IMG/VR virus record: IMGVR_UViG_3300031753_000007 | Location: 1-60,168 of that record | DNA: 60,168 nt | Source: a virus | Direction: 5' to 3' (one strand) | In this document: in pieces, positions 1 through 6,079 of the stretch | Layout of the letters: each line of letters opens with the position of its first letter | How positions within the stretch are numbered: the first letter of the stretch is position 1 | Position numbers and translations under genes: made by a program | The notes under the pieces: model-generated | The model's database searches: none | What the model saw: the letters and a program-made list of their open reading frames with translations, nothing else | What the model was told of the DNA's origin: nothing

Positions 1-251
1 GGCGCGAGCCAAGGGATGCTGCGAAGATTGTGGCAAGCCCGAGGAGCATGGGCATCTGCATCATGTTGAAGCCTTTAAGCAGGAGGGCAACTACAATGAC
101 CTCAGTAATTTAGCCTACCTTTGCAACAGTTGTCATCAGCACCGACATCCCCGGCCGAAGAAGCCTCGGATACGAGTGCCCAAAGTACCGATCCCGTATG
201 AGCAACGTAAACGGGGATTCACTGGCTGCCGTCGTTGGGAACTCGGACTGC
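1..251. repeat. Terminal direct repeat, left copy
   Basis: These bases match 59918-60168 with a single difference: A at 128 here, C at 60045. The repeat lies wholly inside the HNH gene that reads across the join, so it most likely reflects assembly overlap of a circular or circularly permuted genome. A true packaging repeat would usually sit between genes. The unique genome length is then 59,917 bases. Confidence 0.9.
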
Positions 252-295
252 TCCCTGGCCAGACCGGGCCGTACACGGATTCGGCAGGCGTCTAA
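2..295 (+). CDS. HNH endonuclease, 3' part (continues from 59769)
   Basis: Open from the window edge in the frame beginning at base 2, ending at TAA 293-295. It carries the nuclease core: a CCEDC knuckle, an HLHH motif, and a CNSCHQH motif giving the second zinc knuckle and the last catalytic His. Joined to 59769-60168, the full protein is about 147 residues: an N-terminal helix-turn-helix-like segment, then the HNH fold, then a basic tail. In this copy codon 127-129 reads Ser; in the right-hand copy it reads Arg. Such free-standing HNH proteins in phages act as homing or nicking enzymes, or sometimes assist terminase. The role here is undetermined. Confidence 0.8.
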   Translation, partial: ARAKGCCEDCGKPEEHGHLHHVEAFKQEGNYNDLSNLAYLCNSCHQHRHPRPKKPRIRVPKVPIPYEQRKRGFTGCRRWELGLLPGQTGPYTDSAGV

Positions 296-355
296 TATTG
301 CCTCTTGTTTAATTCGGTGAGGCATGCGATAGTGGGTGTCGTAGCGGAGGTGCTC

Positions 356-568
356 ATGGATCCACTATTCGCAGTGCACCAGCTGAACGATGCCGGAATA
401 GCGAAAGCCACTGCGATCGCTCAGTGTTTTGACGGTCTGCTAATCCAGCTGAGGCAACTCTGCACCGAGAATTCGCGTGAGTTCGCGATCGTCAAGACGA
501 AGCTCGAGGAGGCTGCCTTCTTCGCCAAGAAGTCGATGGCCAACCAGCCTGAGAATACGACGACTTAA
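356..568 (+). CDS. Acb2/Tad1-like cyclic-nucleotide sponge (candidate anti-CBASS/anti-Thoeris)
   Basis: A 70-residue, mostly helical protein. The ATG at 356 is preferred over upstream starts because GGAGG lies six bases ahead. The second half (residues 40-62: SREFAIVKTKLEEAAFFAKK, then a short helix end) has the pattern of the Acb2/Tad1 helical-hairpin domain: an Arg-Glu pair, a T/K-x-L-E-E-A stretch and an aromatic-aromatic-Ala-x-x-A/S ending. The first half (residues 9-38) forms the partner helix. Known Acb2 proteins bind cyclic oligonucleotide signals made by CBASS, and Tad1 binds the Thoeris signal; both block effector activation. The position as a small early-type gene fits. The assignment rests on motif recognition, and ligand specificity cannot be read from sequence. 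Confidence 0.65.
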   Translation: MDPLFAVHQLNDAGIAKATAIAQCFDGLLIQLRQLCTENSREFAIVKTKLEEAAFFAKKSMANQPENTTT

Positions 569-600
569 GCTATTGTGGGCATAGTACTTATAGGCATATC

Positions 601-813
601 ATGCGAGCGAGGCGCAAGTATACGATCAAGCGCGTCCGCGGGCAAGGCGTACGCTTCGCCTGCGACGCATGCGACTGGCAGGTGACGACGCTCGCGTTCG
701 ACGAGGCAGTCGGCAACCTCCGCACCCAAGCTGCGGCTGCCGTCAACCAGCACATTCGCACTGCACATGCGTTCGTGCGCGTACCAGTAAAGATCGAGGA
801 TTCACGCATTTAG
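601..813 (+). CDS. Small C2H2-like zinc protein
   Basis: A 70-residue basic protein. Residues 21-24 (CDAC) and a later H-x3-H (HIRTAH) form a plausible C2H2 zinc site, with an Arg/Lys-rich N-terminus that could touch nucleic acid. The stop is followed immediately by the AGGAGG of the next gene. No family recognised; a small regulatory or nucleic-acid-binding protein is an inference. Confidence 0.6.
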   Translation: MRARRKYTIKRVRGQGVRFACDACDWQVTTLAFDEAVGNLRTQAAAAVNQHIRTAHAFVRVPVKIEDSRI

Positions 814-827
814 GAGGAGAACCGGTG

Positions 828-1004
828 ATGAGGCAGATCATCCTGGCAGCCGTGCTCGCGCTAGCCGTAGCGGCGCTGGCGGAACTCTGGCCACTCGCGC
901 CTGTGTACGCGGACGGGTCGGATCCGATGCCACTCTGCCGGCCGACGCCCTCGAAGCCGTGCCCTAAGCCTCCAGGCCACAAGGAGATGCACCATGAGCA
1001 GTAA
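828..1004 (+). CDS. Small secreted or membrane-anchored protein
   Basis: 58 residues, ATG 828 chosen because TAGGAGGAGA lies just upstream; GTG 825 in the same frame is an alternative. Residues 2-25 are a hydrophobic Ala/Leu-rich segment ending VYADG, which reads as a Sec signal peptide with a signal peptidase I site. The mature part is short, Pro/Lys-rich with two Cys and a C-terminal His-His. It overlaps the next gene by 11 bases. Function unknown. Confidence 0.6.
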   Translation: MRQIILAAVLALAVAALAELWPLAPVYADGSDPMPLCRPTPSKPCPKPPGHKEMHHEQ

Positions 1005-1224
1005 ACGCAGTCCCGCCGCCCGTGTGCTCGACTACTTCGCAGCCGCCACCCTGCCCGAGGCCGAGCAGCTCTTTGGCCTCATCCGCGACACCATCCGCAA
1101 GCGGAGGGCAGCTGAGGATGCGCCCGCCACCAAGGCCCCCGTCCGCAGGCGCCGCAAGGTGAACGCCAAGTCACAGATAGCTGACGCCACCGCTTTCCCT
1201 GGCGTAGACGCCAAGGCCTCTTAA
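994..1224 (+). CDS. Hypothetical basic protein
   Basis: 76 residues: a helical N-terminal half (ARVLDYFAAATLPEAEQLF) followed by a Lys/Arg-rich tail containing a VRRRRK cluster. Overlap with the preceding frame and one-base spacing to the next gene indicate co-translation. No family recognised; nucleic-acid binding is plausible from charge only. Confidence 0.6.
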   Translation: MSSKRSPAARVLDYFAAATLPEAEQLFGLIRDTIRKRRAAEDAPATKAPVRRRRKVNAKSQIADATAFPGVDAKAS

Positions 1225-1225
1225 C

Positions 1226-1411
1226 GTGACGCGCGACCTCGAAGACGAGTCCCTGCTCGCCCACCTGCACGTAGCGGACGAAGCCCTCTACCAAGCGTGG
1301 AAGAAGTCGATCGCTGGCTCGACCACCATGCAGGAGATCAACCGGGCCCAAGGCATCATCCACCGCCTCCTGCGGGAGCTTGAGGCAGCGGCGAAAGTGG
1401 AGGCTAGCTGA
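1226..1411 (+). CDS. Hypothetical small helical protein
   Basis: 61 residues from a GTG start directly after the previous stop. The sequence is acidic at the N-terminus and helical throughout (HVADEALYQAWKKSI, IIHRLLRELEAAAK). It sits in a run of tightly packed early genes ahead of an XRE regulator. No family recognised. Confidence 0.6.
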   Translation: MTRDLEDESLLAHLHVADEALYQAWKKSIAGSTTMQEINRAQGIIHRLLRELEAAAKVEAS

Positions 1412-1412
1412 C

Positions 1413-1640
1413 GTGGCAACGACGGCCACAGGCGCCGCTGTAGTGCCCGAGCCCCGCATCCTGCGCATCCGCATGGGCCTCACGCAGGACGAGCTCGCAC
1501 GCGCCCTGGGCGTCAGCCGGGATACGATCTCGCGCTGGGAACGTGGACGCACCAAGCCGCATCGCGTGTACTTGTGGCGGATGCAGCGGATGTTGCAGGA
1601 GATGCCCCCAACGCCACCATCCGCAGACGAGGAGGAGTAG
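1413..1640 (+). CDS. XRE-family helix-turn-helix regulator
   Basis: 75 residues from GTG 1413, one base after the previous stop. Residues 18-55 form a textbook Cro/CI-type HTH: RIRMGLTQDELARALGVS followed by TISRWERGRTKPHRVYLWRM. The T-x-x-E-L-A, G-V-S and I-S-x-W-E-x-G signatures are all present. The protein is essentially one DNA-binding domain with an acidic Pro-rich tail. It probably regulates a phage promoter, but no dedicated operator was identified. Confidence 0.85.
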   Translation: MATTATGAAVVPEPRILRIRMGLTQDELARALGVSRDTISRWERGRTKPHRVYLWRMQRMLQEMPPTPPSADEEE

Positions 1641-1649
1641 GCTGTCGCC

Positions 1650-2396
1650 ATGGTCCACAGCACAAAGTACCGCCCCGAACGCCGCTCGAAAGGCCAGGCG
1701 AAGCGCAACGCCCTGATGCTGTTCGGCGTCCCCCGCGGCGGCAAGATGGAGCCCAAGGAGCGGCGCCAGGACCTCGCCCTCGTCCTCCGCCTCAGCCAGC
1801 AGGACCGCTTCCGGGCCCTCGCGAACATGGCCCTCTCGCCCATCCATGAGACCACTGCCTTCACCACCCTCATGGAGAAGCTGCAGATTAGCTACCACGA
1901 CCTCTCGCAGGAGTTCAAGGCCCTGCAAACCTCGCTTGGCTTCATCCGCGCCGCCGAGCACCTGCCCGACTTGATGGCACAAACTGCCCTTGACGCAAAG
2001 CACCGTATCGAGAAGTGTCGCACCTGCGCCGGCAAGAAGCTGATCGCGGTCTACGACTACGAAGCGATCGACAAAGCTAAGGCCACAGTCGGCGAGGATA
2101 TCCGCCTAGAGCGTCCCAGCGACCCGAGGCTCGTTCTGCTCAGCGAGGGCAAGGCCACCTGCCCCAAGTGCTCGGGCACCGGCAGCGTGGAGGTGAAAGG
2201 CGACTACGACAAGCTCAAGACCATCTTCGAGACCTTCGGCCTCACCGGCAAAGGTGGTGGCCTCGCAGTCAACCTCGACCTGCGCAATGTGCGCCAGCCA
2301 GAGACGATGGGCGAACTGAGCCGCGCCGTCGCCCCCATCCTCGAAGGCACACCCTCCACGTCCACCGTTCCCCCAGAAAGCGAGTCCGAGCCATGA
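1650..2396 (+). CDS. Zinc-containing protein, possible small terminase
   Basis: 248 residues with GAGGAGGAG before the ATG. N-terminal 40 residues are basic; 40-120 are helical; residues 123-126 (CRTC) and 171-174 (CPKC, followed by SGTG) form two zinc knuckles of DnaJ-like CxxCxGxG style; the tail is acidic. It lies three genes ahead of the terminase ATPase, where a DNA-recognising small subunit would be expected. Small-terminase function is an inference from position; no diagnostic motif is visible. Confidence 0.6.
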   Translation: MVHSTKYRPERRSKGQAKRNALMLFGVPRGGKMEPKERRQDLALVLRLSQQDRFRALANMALSPIHETTAFTTLMEKLQISYHDLSQEFKALQTSLGFIRAAEHLPDLMAQTALDAKHRIEKCRTCAGKKLIAVYDYEAIDKAKATVGEDIRLERPSDPRLVLLSEGKATCPKCSGTGSVEVKGDYDKLKTIFETFGLTGKGGGLAVNLDLRNVRQPETMGELSRAVAPILEGTPSTSTVPPESESEP

Positions 2397-2494
2397 CCAT
2401 CCACATCATCGTCTTCCTGCTCATCGCCATCGCCTGGAAAGTCGCGGACATCGACGACAAGCTCCCCACCAAGCGCAGGCACGACGAGTACTAG
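2393..2494 (+). CDS. Single-pass membrane microprotein
   Basis: 33 residues, starting in an ATGA overlap with the preceding stop. Residues 3-17 (IHIIVFLLIAIAWKV) form one transmembrane segment and the tail is charged (KLPTKRRHDEY). It is one of several short single-pass proteins in this genome. Function unknown. Confidence 0.6.
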   Translation: MTIHIIVFLLIAIAWKVADIDDKLPTKRRHDEY

Positions 2495-2497
2495 CCC

Positions 2498-2737
2498 ATG
2501 TCCCTCTTCACTCTCTTCGCTGACCTACGTGGCCTGACCCGCGAAGCCAAGCGCATCGCCGACGCCCTCGAACGTGCGTATCCGCCGCTTGCGCCACTTT
2601 CTGCCTACAAGGCCGCAGGCGCGGACGACATCTCCTACGCGACCGACGAGGGCACCGCGAAGCAGGAGCTGATCGACGAACTGCATCGCATGGAGACCGA
2701 AGGCGAGGAAGAGGAAGCGTCTGAGGCGGAGCGTTAA
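2498..2737 (+). CDS. Hypothetical acidic protein before terminase
   Basis: 79 residues with a helical N-terminus (LFADLRGLTREAKRIADALE) and an acidic C-terminal run (GEEEEASEAE). Its TAA shares a base with the ATG of the terminase ATPase gene, so the two are translationally coupled. Small-terminase-like function is possible from position only. Confidence 0.6.
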   Translation: MSLFTLFADLRGLTREAKRIADALERAYPPLAPLSAYKAAGADDISYATDEGTAKQELIDELHRMETEGEEEEASEAER

Positions 2738-3984
2738 TGTACGCCTCGAAGGTCATCGAAGCCGCCATCGCCCGCTACGAAGCTAAAGCCGGCCACAAGC
2801 TCATCCGCATCTCAAACGACGCACGCGATGGCTGGGTCGAACACCTCGACAAAAGGGTGGCAGCAGCAGGCGGCGACGCCTCCCAACTCGATCTCACGCA
2901 GGAGGAACGCCTCTTCATCCGCAACGAGCGAGTCATGTGCATGACCTCGTTCTCCTACTGGTCTCACTACGCCATGATCCAGCGTGACGGCGGCGGCGTC
3001 TGTAACTTCGACCATCCATGGGAGTCCACGCGCATCCTCCTCCGCTTCATCGCCTCCATCGAGCAAGAGCAGCACGACGCGATCGCGCGCGGCGAGATGA
3101 CCCCCTACTCCATCGCCGGCCAACCCAAGCCCGCTGTCCCCGGCATCTTAGTGGCGCTGAACAAATCGCGTCAGCTCGCAGCCACAACCAGCGGCCGCCT
3201 CATCACCATGCACCGCCTCACTACCCAGCGTGACCGGCGTGCGCTTGCGGCGTCGGTCGACGACGATAAGATCCAGGAAATGTACGACCGCGACAAGCTC
3301 GTCTACTCCCACCTCCCCTGGTTCCTCAAGCCTCCCATCCAGTACGACGAGAAAGCAGGCCACCTACATCTAGCGGATGTAAACAGTCGCGTCCTCTACC
3401 AAGTGTCGAGCCAGAAATCTGGTATCGGTGTCGGCCGCCAGATCGACATCCACCACCTGACGGAGCTGAGCACCTGGCTCAACCCAGGCGCAGTCGAACT
3501 CGACTTCTTCCCCACCATCCCCCGCTCCATCAGCACGTTCGGCCTCGAAGAGTCCACGCCCTACGGCCGCGGCAATTGGTGGCACGAGTGGACCGAGAAA
3601 GTCCGCAAAGGCCACAGTCAACGCTGGCGCTACCTCTTTATCCCGTGGTACGCAGAGCTCTCGAAGTACCGCTCTGCACCGCCAGAAGAGTGGCGTCCCA
3701 GCGAAGCTGCGCTGCTTCATGCGCAGAAGGTCTACGACACCAGCGCCCAATACGTAGGCCGTACCCTCATGCTCCCGCGCGAGAACCTCTACTGGTGGGA
3801 GACGACGCGCGAAGAGTACCGCAAGGGCGATCGCCTCAACTACTTCCTCACCTCCTACGCCGCTACGCCAGAGGAGTCGTTCCAGCACTCGCAAGCGTCC
3901 GCGTTCCCAGCCGACTTCCTGGCTGAAATGCGCGACCGCACGCGTCCCGGTGCGACCTATGAGATCGAGGCCGTACGCGCATGA
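2737..3984 (+). CDS. Large terminase, ATPase-domain subunit (split TerL)
   Basis: 415 residues corresponding to the ATPase half of a phage large terminase, the DNA-packaging motor. The Walker-A-equivalent is at about residues 142-151 (NKSRQLAATT), aligned with the usual K-x-R-Q-x-G-x-S-T; the Gly is replaced by Ala while the upstream Lys and Arg remain. SHLPWFLKPP (191-200) and GVGRQIDIHHLTELSTW (231-247) match the conserved 'LP..LKPP' and 'GRG..D.LH.SE.A.W' blocks, with E243 as catalytic Glu candidate. No nuclease domain follows in frame. The ORF ends in an ATGA overlap with the next gene, which supplies that domain. Either the motor is assembled from two chains or the division arose by a small mutation. 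Confidence 0.75.
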   Translation: MYASKVIEAAIARYEAKAGHKLIRISNDARDGWVEHLDKRVAAAGGDASQLDLTQEERLFIRNERVMCMTSFSYWSHYAMIQRDGGGVCNFDHPWESTRILLRFIASIEQEQHDAIARGEMTPYSIAGQPKPAVPGILVALNKSRQLAATTSGRLITMHRLTTQRDRRALAASVDDDKIQEMYDRDKLVYSHLPWFLKPPIQYDEKAGHLHLADVNSRVLYQVSSQKSGIGVGRQIDIHHLTELSTWLNPGAVELDFFPTIPRSISTFGLEESTPYGRGNWWHEWTEKVRKGHSQRWRYLFIPWYAELSKYRSAPPEEWRPSEAALLHAQKVYDTSAQYVGRTLMLPRENLYWWETTREEYRKGDRLNYFLTSYAATPEESFQHSQASAFPADFLAEMRDRTRPGATYEIEAVRA

Positions 3985-4817
3985 CCACAGCGCTCGACAT
4001 CCGCGTCGGCAAGTATTTACTAAGTGCTACGCCACAGGACGACGATGACAGCAGAGGCCTCATCCACGTATGGCAGCCGCCAGTAGCCACAGCTAACTAT
4101 GTGGTTTCGGCTGACCCAAGTTATGGGATTACAGGTTGGCATCGACTGGCGCGCAGCGAGGACGACGTCCGCACTGACAACGGCGCCGTCGAGGTGATTC
4201 GCTGCGGCACCCAAGGTCGCCCCGACGTGCAAGTGGCCGAATACGCTGCCCCCATCGACGCCGAGGACCTCGCCACGGTCGTCAACTTCCTCGGCCGCAT
4301 GTACGGTGGCGCGAACGAAGACGGTCAGGCCCTCGTGATTGTGGAAGTGCAACCCGGCCCCGGCCTCCTGACCCAGCGCGAACTCATCAACCGCTTCGGC
4401 TACTCGAACCTCTTCGTCTGGCAGCACCTCGACCAGCGCACCACCACCCTCACCCGCAGCTACGGGTGGTACAGCAGCAGGCAGTCGAGGCAGATGTTGT
4501 GGATCCGCGGCACCCGCCACATCAACCAGCGCAAGATCACCCTCAACTCCCCCTGGCTGATCGAGGAGATGACCGACCTCGTGCTCGACAACTGGCTGAA
4601 CTTCACCGCCCGTGCCCAGTGGGGCAGCCACGACGACCGCTGCGTCGCGCTCATGATGGGCATCTGGGCCGCCAACCAGTGGTCCTTCGACAACGCTCCC
4701 GAAGAGTCCGCACCCGCTGTCGTAGCCAACGTCCCCGACGCGCAACACTCGGACATGTCGGCGGATGAGATGTTTGAAGACTGGAGCGAGCGTTTTAGTG
4801 CCATCACAGGCGAGTGA
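3981..4817 (+). CDS. Large terminase, nuclease-domain subunit (split TerL)
   Basis: 278 residues beginning in the ATGA overlap with the ATPase gene. It has the RNase H-like headful nuclease layout of TerL: a first Asp at residue 45 in VVSADPSYG, a Glu at 122 in LVIVEVQPGPG, and an Asp pair at 218-219 in GSHDDRCVALMMGIWA. These fit the two-metal site that cuts concatemeric DNA during packaging. The first ~40 residues could be a linker or docking segment to the ATPase chain. High confidence in family; the two-chain organisation is observed directly in the reading frames. Confidence 0.75.
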   Translation: MTTALDIRVGKYLLSATPQDDDDSRGLIHVWQPPVATANYVVSADPSYGITGWHRLARSEDDVRTDNGAVEVIRCGTQGRPDVQVAEYAAPIDAEDLATVVNFLGRMYGGANEDGQALVIVEVQPGPGLLTQRELINRFGYSNLFVWQHLDQRTTTLTRSYGWYSSRQSRQMLWIRGTRHINQRKITLNSPWLIEEMTDLVLDNWLNFTARAQWGSHDDRCVALMMGIWAANQWSFDNAPEESAPAVVANVPDAQHSDMSADEMFEDWSERFSAITGE

Positions 4818-4821
4818 AGTG

Positions 4822-4849
4822 TTGACAGGCCGTCCCCAAGCGCCATACT
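4822..4849 (+). promoter_or_regulatory. Sigma-70-like promoter ahead of structural genes
   Basis: A perfect -35 TTGACA (4822-4827) is followed after 16 bases by CATACT (4844-4849), in the 142-base gap between terminase and the portal operon. It would start transcription about 105 bases before the next start codon. A host-type promoter here fits the lack of any phage RNA polymerase gene in the window. Confidence 0.6.
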
Positions 4850-4959
4850 CTCTCCCCAAGTGTAGTTCATGAAGGAAGAAGTGGACGTGGCCGCGGGGGC
4901 ACGGCAGCATAGGCTGGCGCCCGTGCTCTCGCCACCACGAGCAGGAAGGCAGCCCAACC

Positions 4960-5370
4960 ATGGCCAAGATCACCACCGCCGCCCAGATCAAGCAGCGCCT
5001 TACGCTCGCCATGCCCGCCGAACTCTTCGACGTCTACTCCGAGCGTGCCGCCAAGTTCCACCGCTCCCCTGAGGACGAGATGCTCCAGCGCCTCACTACC
5101 TGCGCCAGTCACGTGAGCCAGCAGCCCATCTACATCGACGATGACAGCCGCCGTCTCCTCGAAGCGATCGCAGGCCGCCAGCTCCGCACCGCCAAGGACC
5201 TCATCGCATGGGCCAACAACCTCTCCACTCTAAGCGTGGCAGGCACAACCGTTCCGCTAAGTGAGCAGCTCCTGCGCCGCCTCGACGGTCGCCGCTTCGG
5301 CAAGCCCCTGCCCGAGTTCGTGCAGCAAGCCGTCATCGACCAGCTCGAACAGTTCACCGGGATGAGGTAA
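4960..5370 (+). CDS. Hypothetical protein, pre-portal
   Basis: 136 residues, first gene after the promoter at 4822. Two segments have a similar helical style: residues 1-50 (AAQIKQRLTLAMPAELFDVY) and 95-136 (LSEQLLRRLDGRRFGKPLPEF). These resemble paired ribbon-helix-helix-like or small helical units. No family assigned. It may act in packaging or regulation of the structural operon. Confidence 0.6.
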   Translation: MAKITTAAQIKQRLTLAMPAELFDVYSERAAKFHRSPEDEMLQRLTTCASHVSQQPIYIDDDSRRLLEAIAGRQLRTAKDLIAWANNLSTLSVAGTTVPLSEQLLRRLDGRRFGKPLPEFVQQAVIDQLEQFTGMR

Positions 5371-5375
5371 ATCAC

Positions 5376-5684
5376 ATGATCAAGCGTACCGTCGTAATGC
5401 CCGTCTTCGACATCCACCACAGCGAGCTGACCCAGCCCGAAGCTCCCAGCGACCAATTCTCCCGCATCCAGCGGGACATGGACGCCGAAGGCTGGATGGG
5501 CCGCGGCTCGATCATGGAGCTCCCCGAGGACGGCCAGCACGGTGGACCCTACGGCGCCGGTGGCAACGCCGACAACTCAGGCGACCCCATCGACTTCCTG
5601 CACGCCAAAGCCAAGGAGTCCTTCCGCATCGCCGGCCCCAAGGACGTCACCGGCAAAGGCAGCTCCCCGGGAGCGAAGCGCTAA
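5376..5684 (+). CDS. Hypothetical protein, pre-portal
   Basis: 102 residues, five bases after the preceding stop. Polar, acidic and rich in Gly and Pro towards the C-terminus (GGPYGAGGNADNSGDPIDF). No hydrophobic core pattern or known motif is evident. Likely a small virion-associated or assembly protein given its place. Confidence 0.6.
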   Translation: MIKRTVVMPVFDIHHSELTQPEAPSDQFSRIQRDMDAEGWMGRGSIMELPEDGQHGGPYGAGGNADNSGDPIDFLHAKAKESFRIAGPKDVTGKGSSPGAKR

Positions 5685-5686
5685 CC

Positions 5687-6076
5687 ATGGCCCGCATCGT
5701 AGACCTCTACTGCCGCTGTGGCCGCCGCGAGAATGACGTGATGGCCGGTGTCGATGAGACCTTCGAGTGCGTCGACTGCCACGAGCCCATGGAGCAGGAC
5801 TGGCTCCCGCGTACGCGTCGCTCCGCACAATGGGATGACAGCACAGCGGTCATGGTGCTGGTGAACAACGATCCCAACTGCCCAGCCGATGTGCGCGTCC
5901 GCTACCCCGGCCAGCACAACTGTCGCGTCCCGGCAGGCTACGAGCGTGTGTACCTACGCTCCTTGGCCGACGTAAATCGCTTTGAGAAGGAGCACCACGT
6001 AGCCAATCACGTGATGCACTTCGATCAGAACGGCCGCTCCATAGATGATCAATGGCGTGGTCGCGATATGACCTAG
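5687..6076 (+). CDS. Zinc-ribbon protein
   Basis: 129 residues. Residues 9-11 (CRC) and 27-30 (CVDC) form a zinc-ribbon-like knuckle pair at the N-terminus; the middle (VMVLVNNDPNCPADVRVRYP) looks like a small beta domain. Two bases separate it from the previous gene and three from the portal. Zinc ribbons of this type are common in phage head-operon proteins. Function unknown. Confidence 0.65.
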   Translation: MARIVDLYCRCGRRENDVMAGVDETFECVDCHEPMEQDWLPRTRRSAQWDDSTAVMVLVNNDPNCPADVRVRYPGQHNCRVPAGYERVYLRSLADVNRFEKEHHVANHVMHFDQNGRSIDDQWRGRDMT

Positions 6077-6079
6077 CCC

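Noticed and set aside
1404-2003. Long minus-strand frames over 1.1-2.0 kb
   Set aside because: They oppose the XRE gene and its neighbour, whose motifs and ribosome sites are clear.
4020-5012. A 330-residue minus-strand frame over the terminase genes
   Set aside because: It mirrors the plus-strand nuclease gene, has Val/Gly/His/Glu-rich low-quality sequence and no domain, so it is a shadow of high-GC coding.
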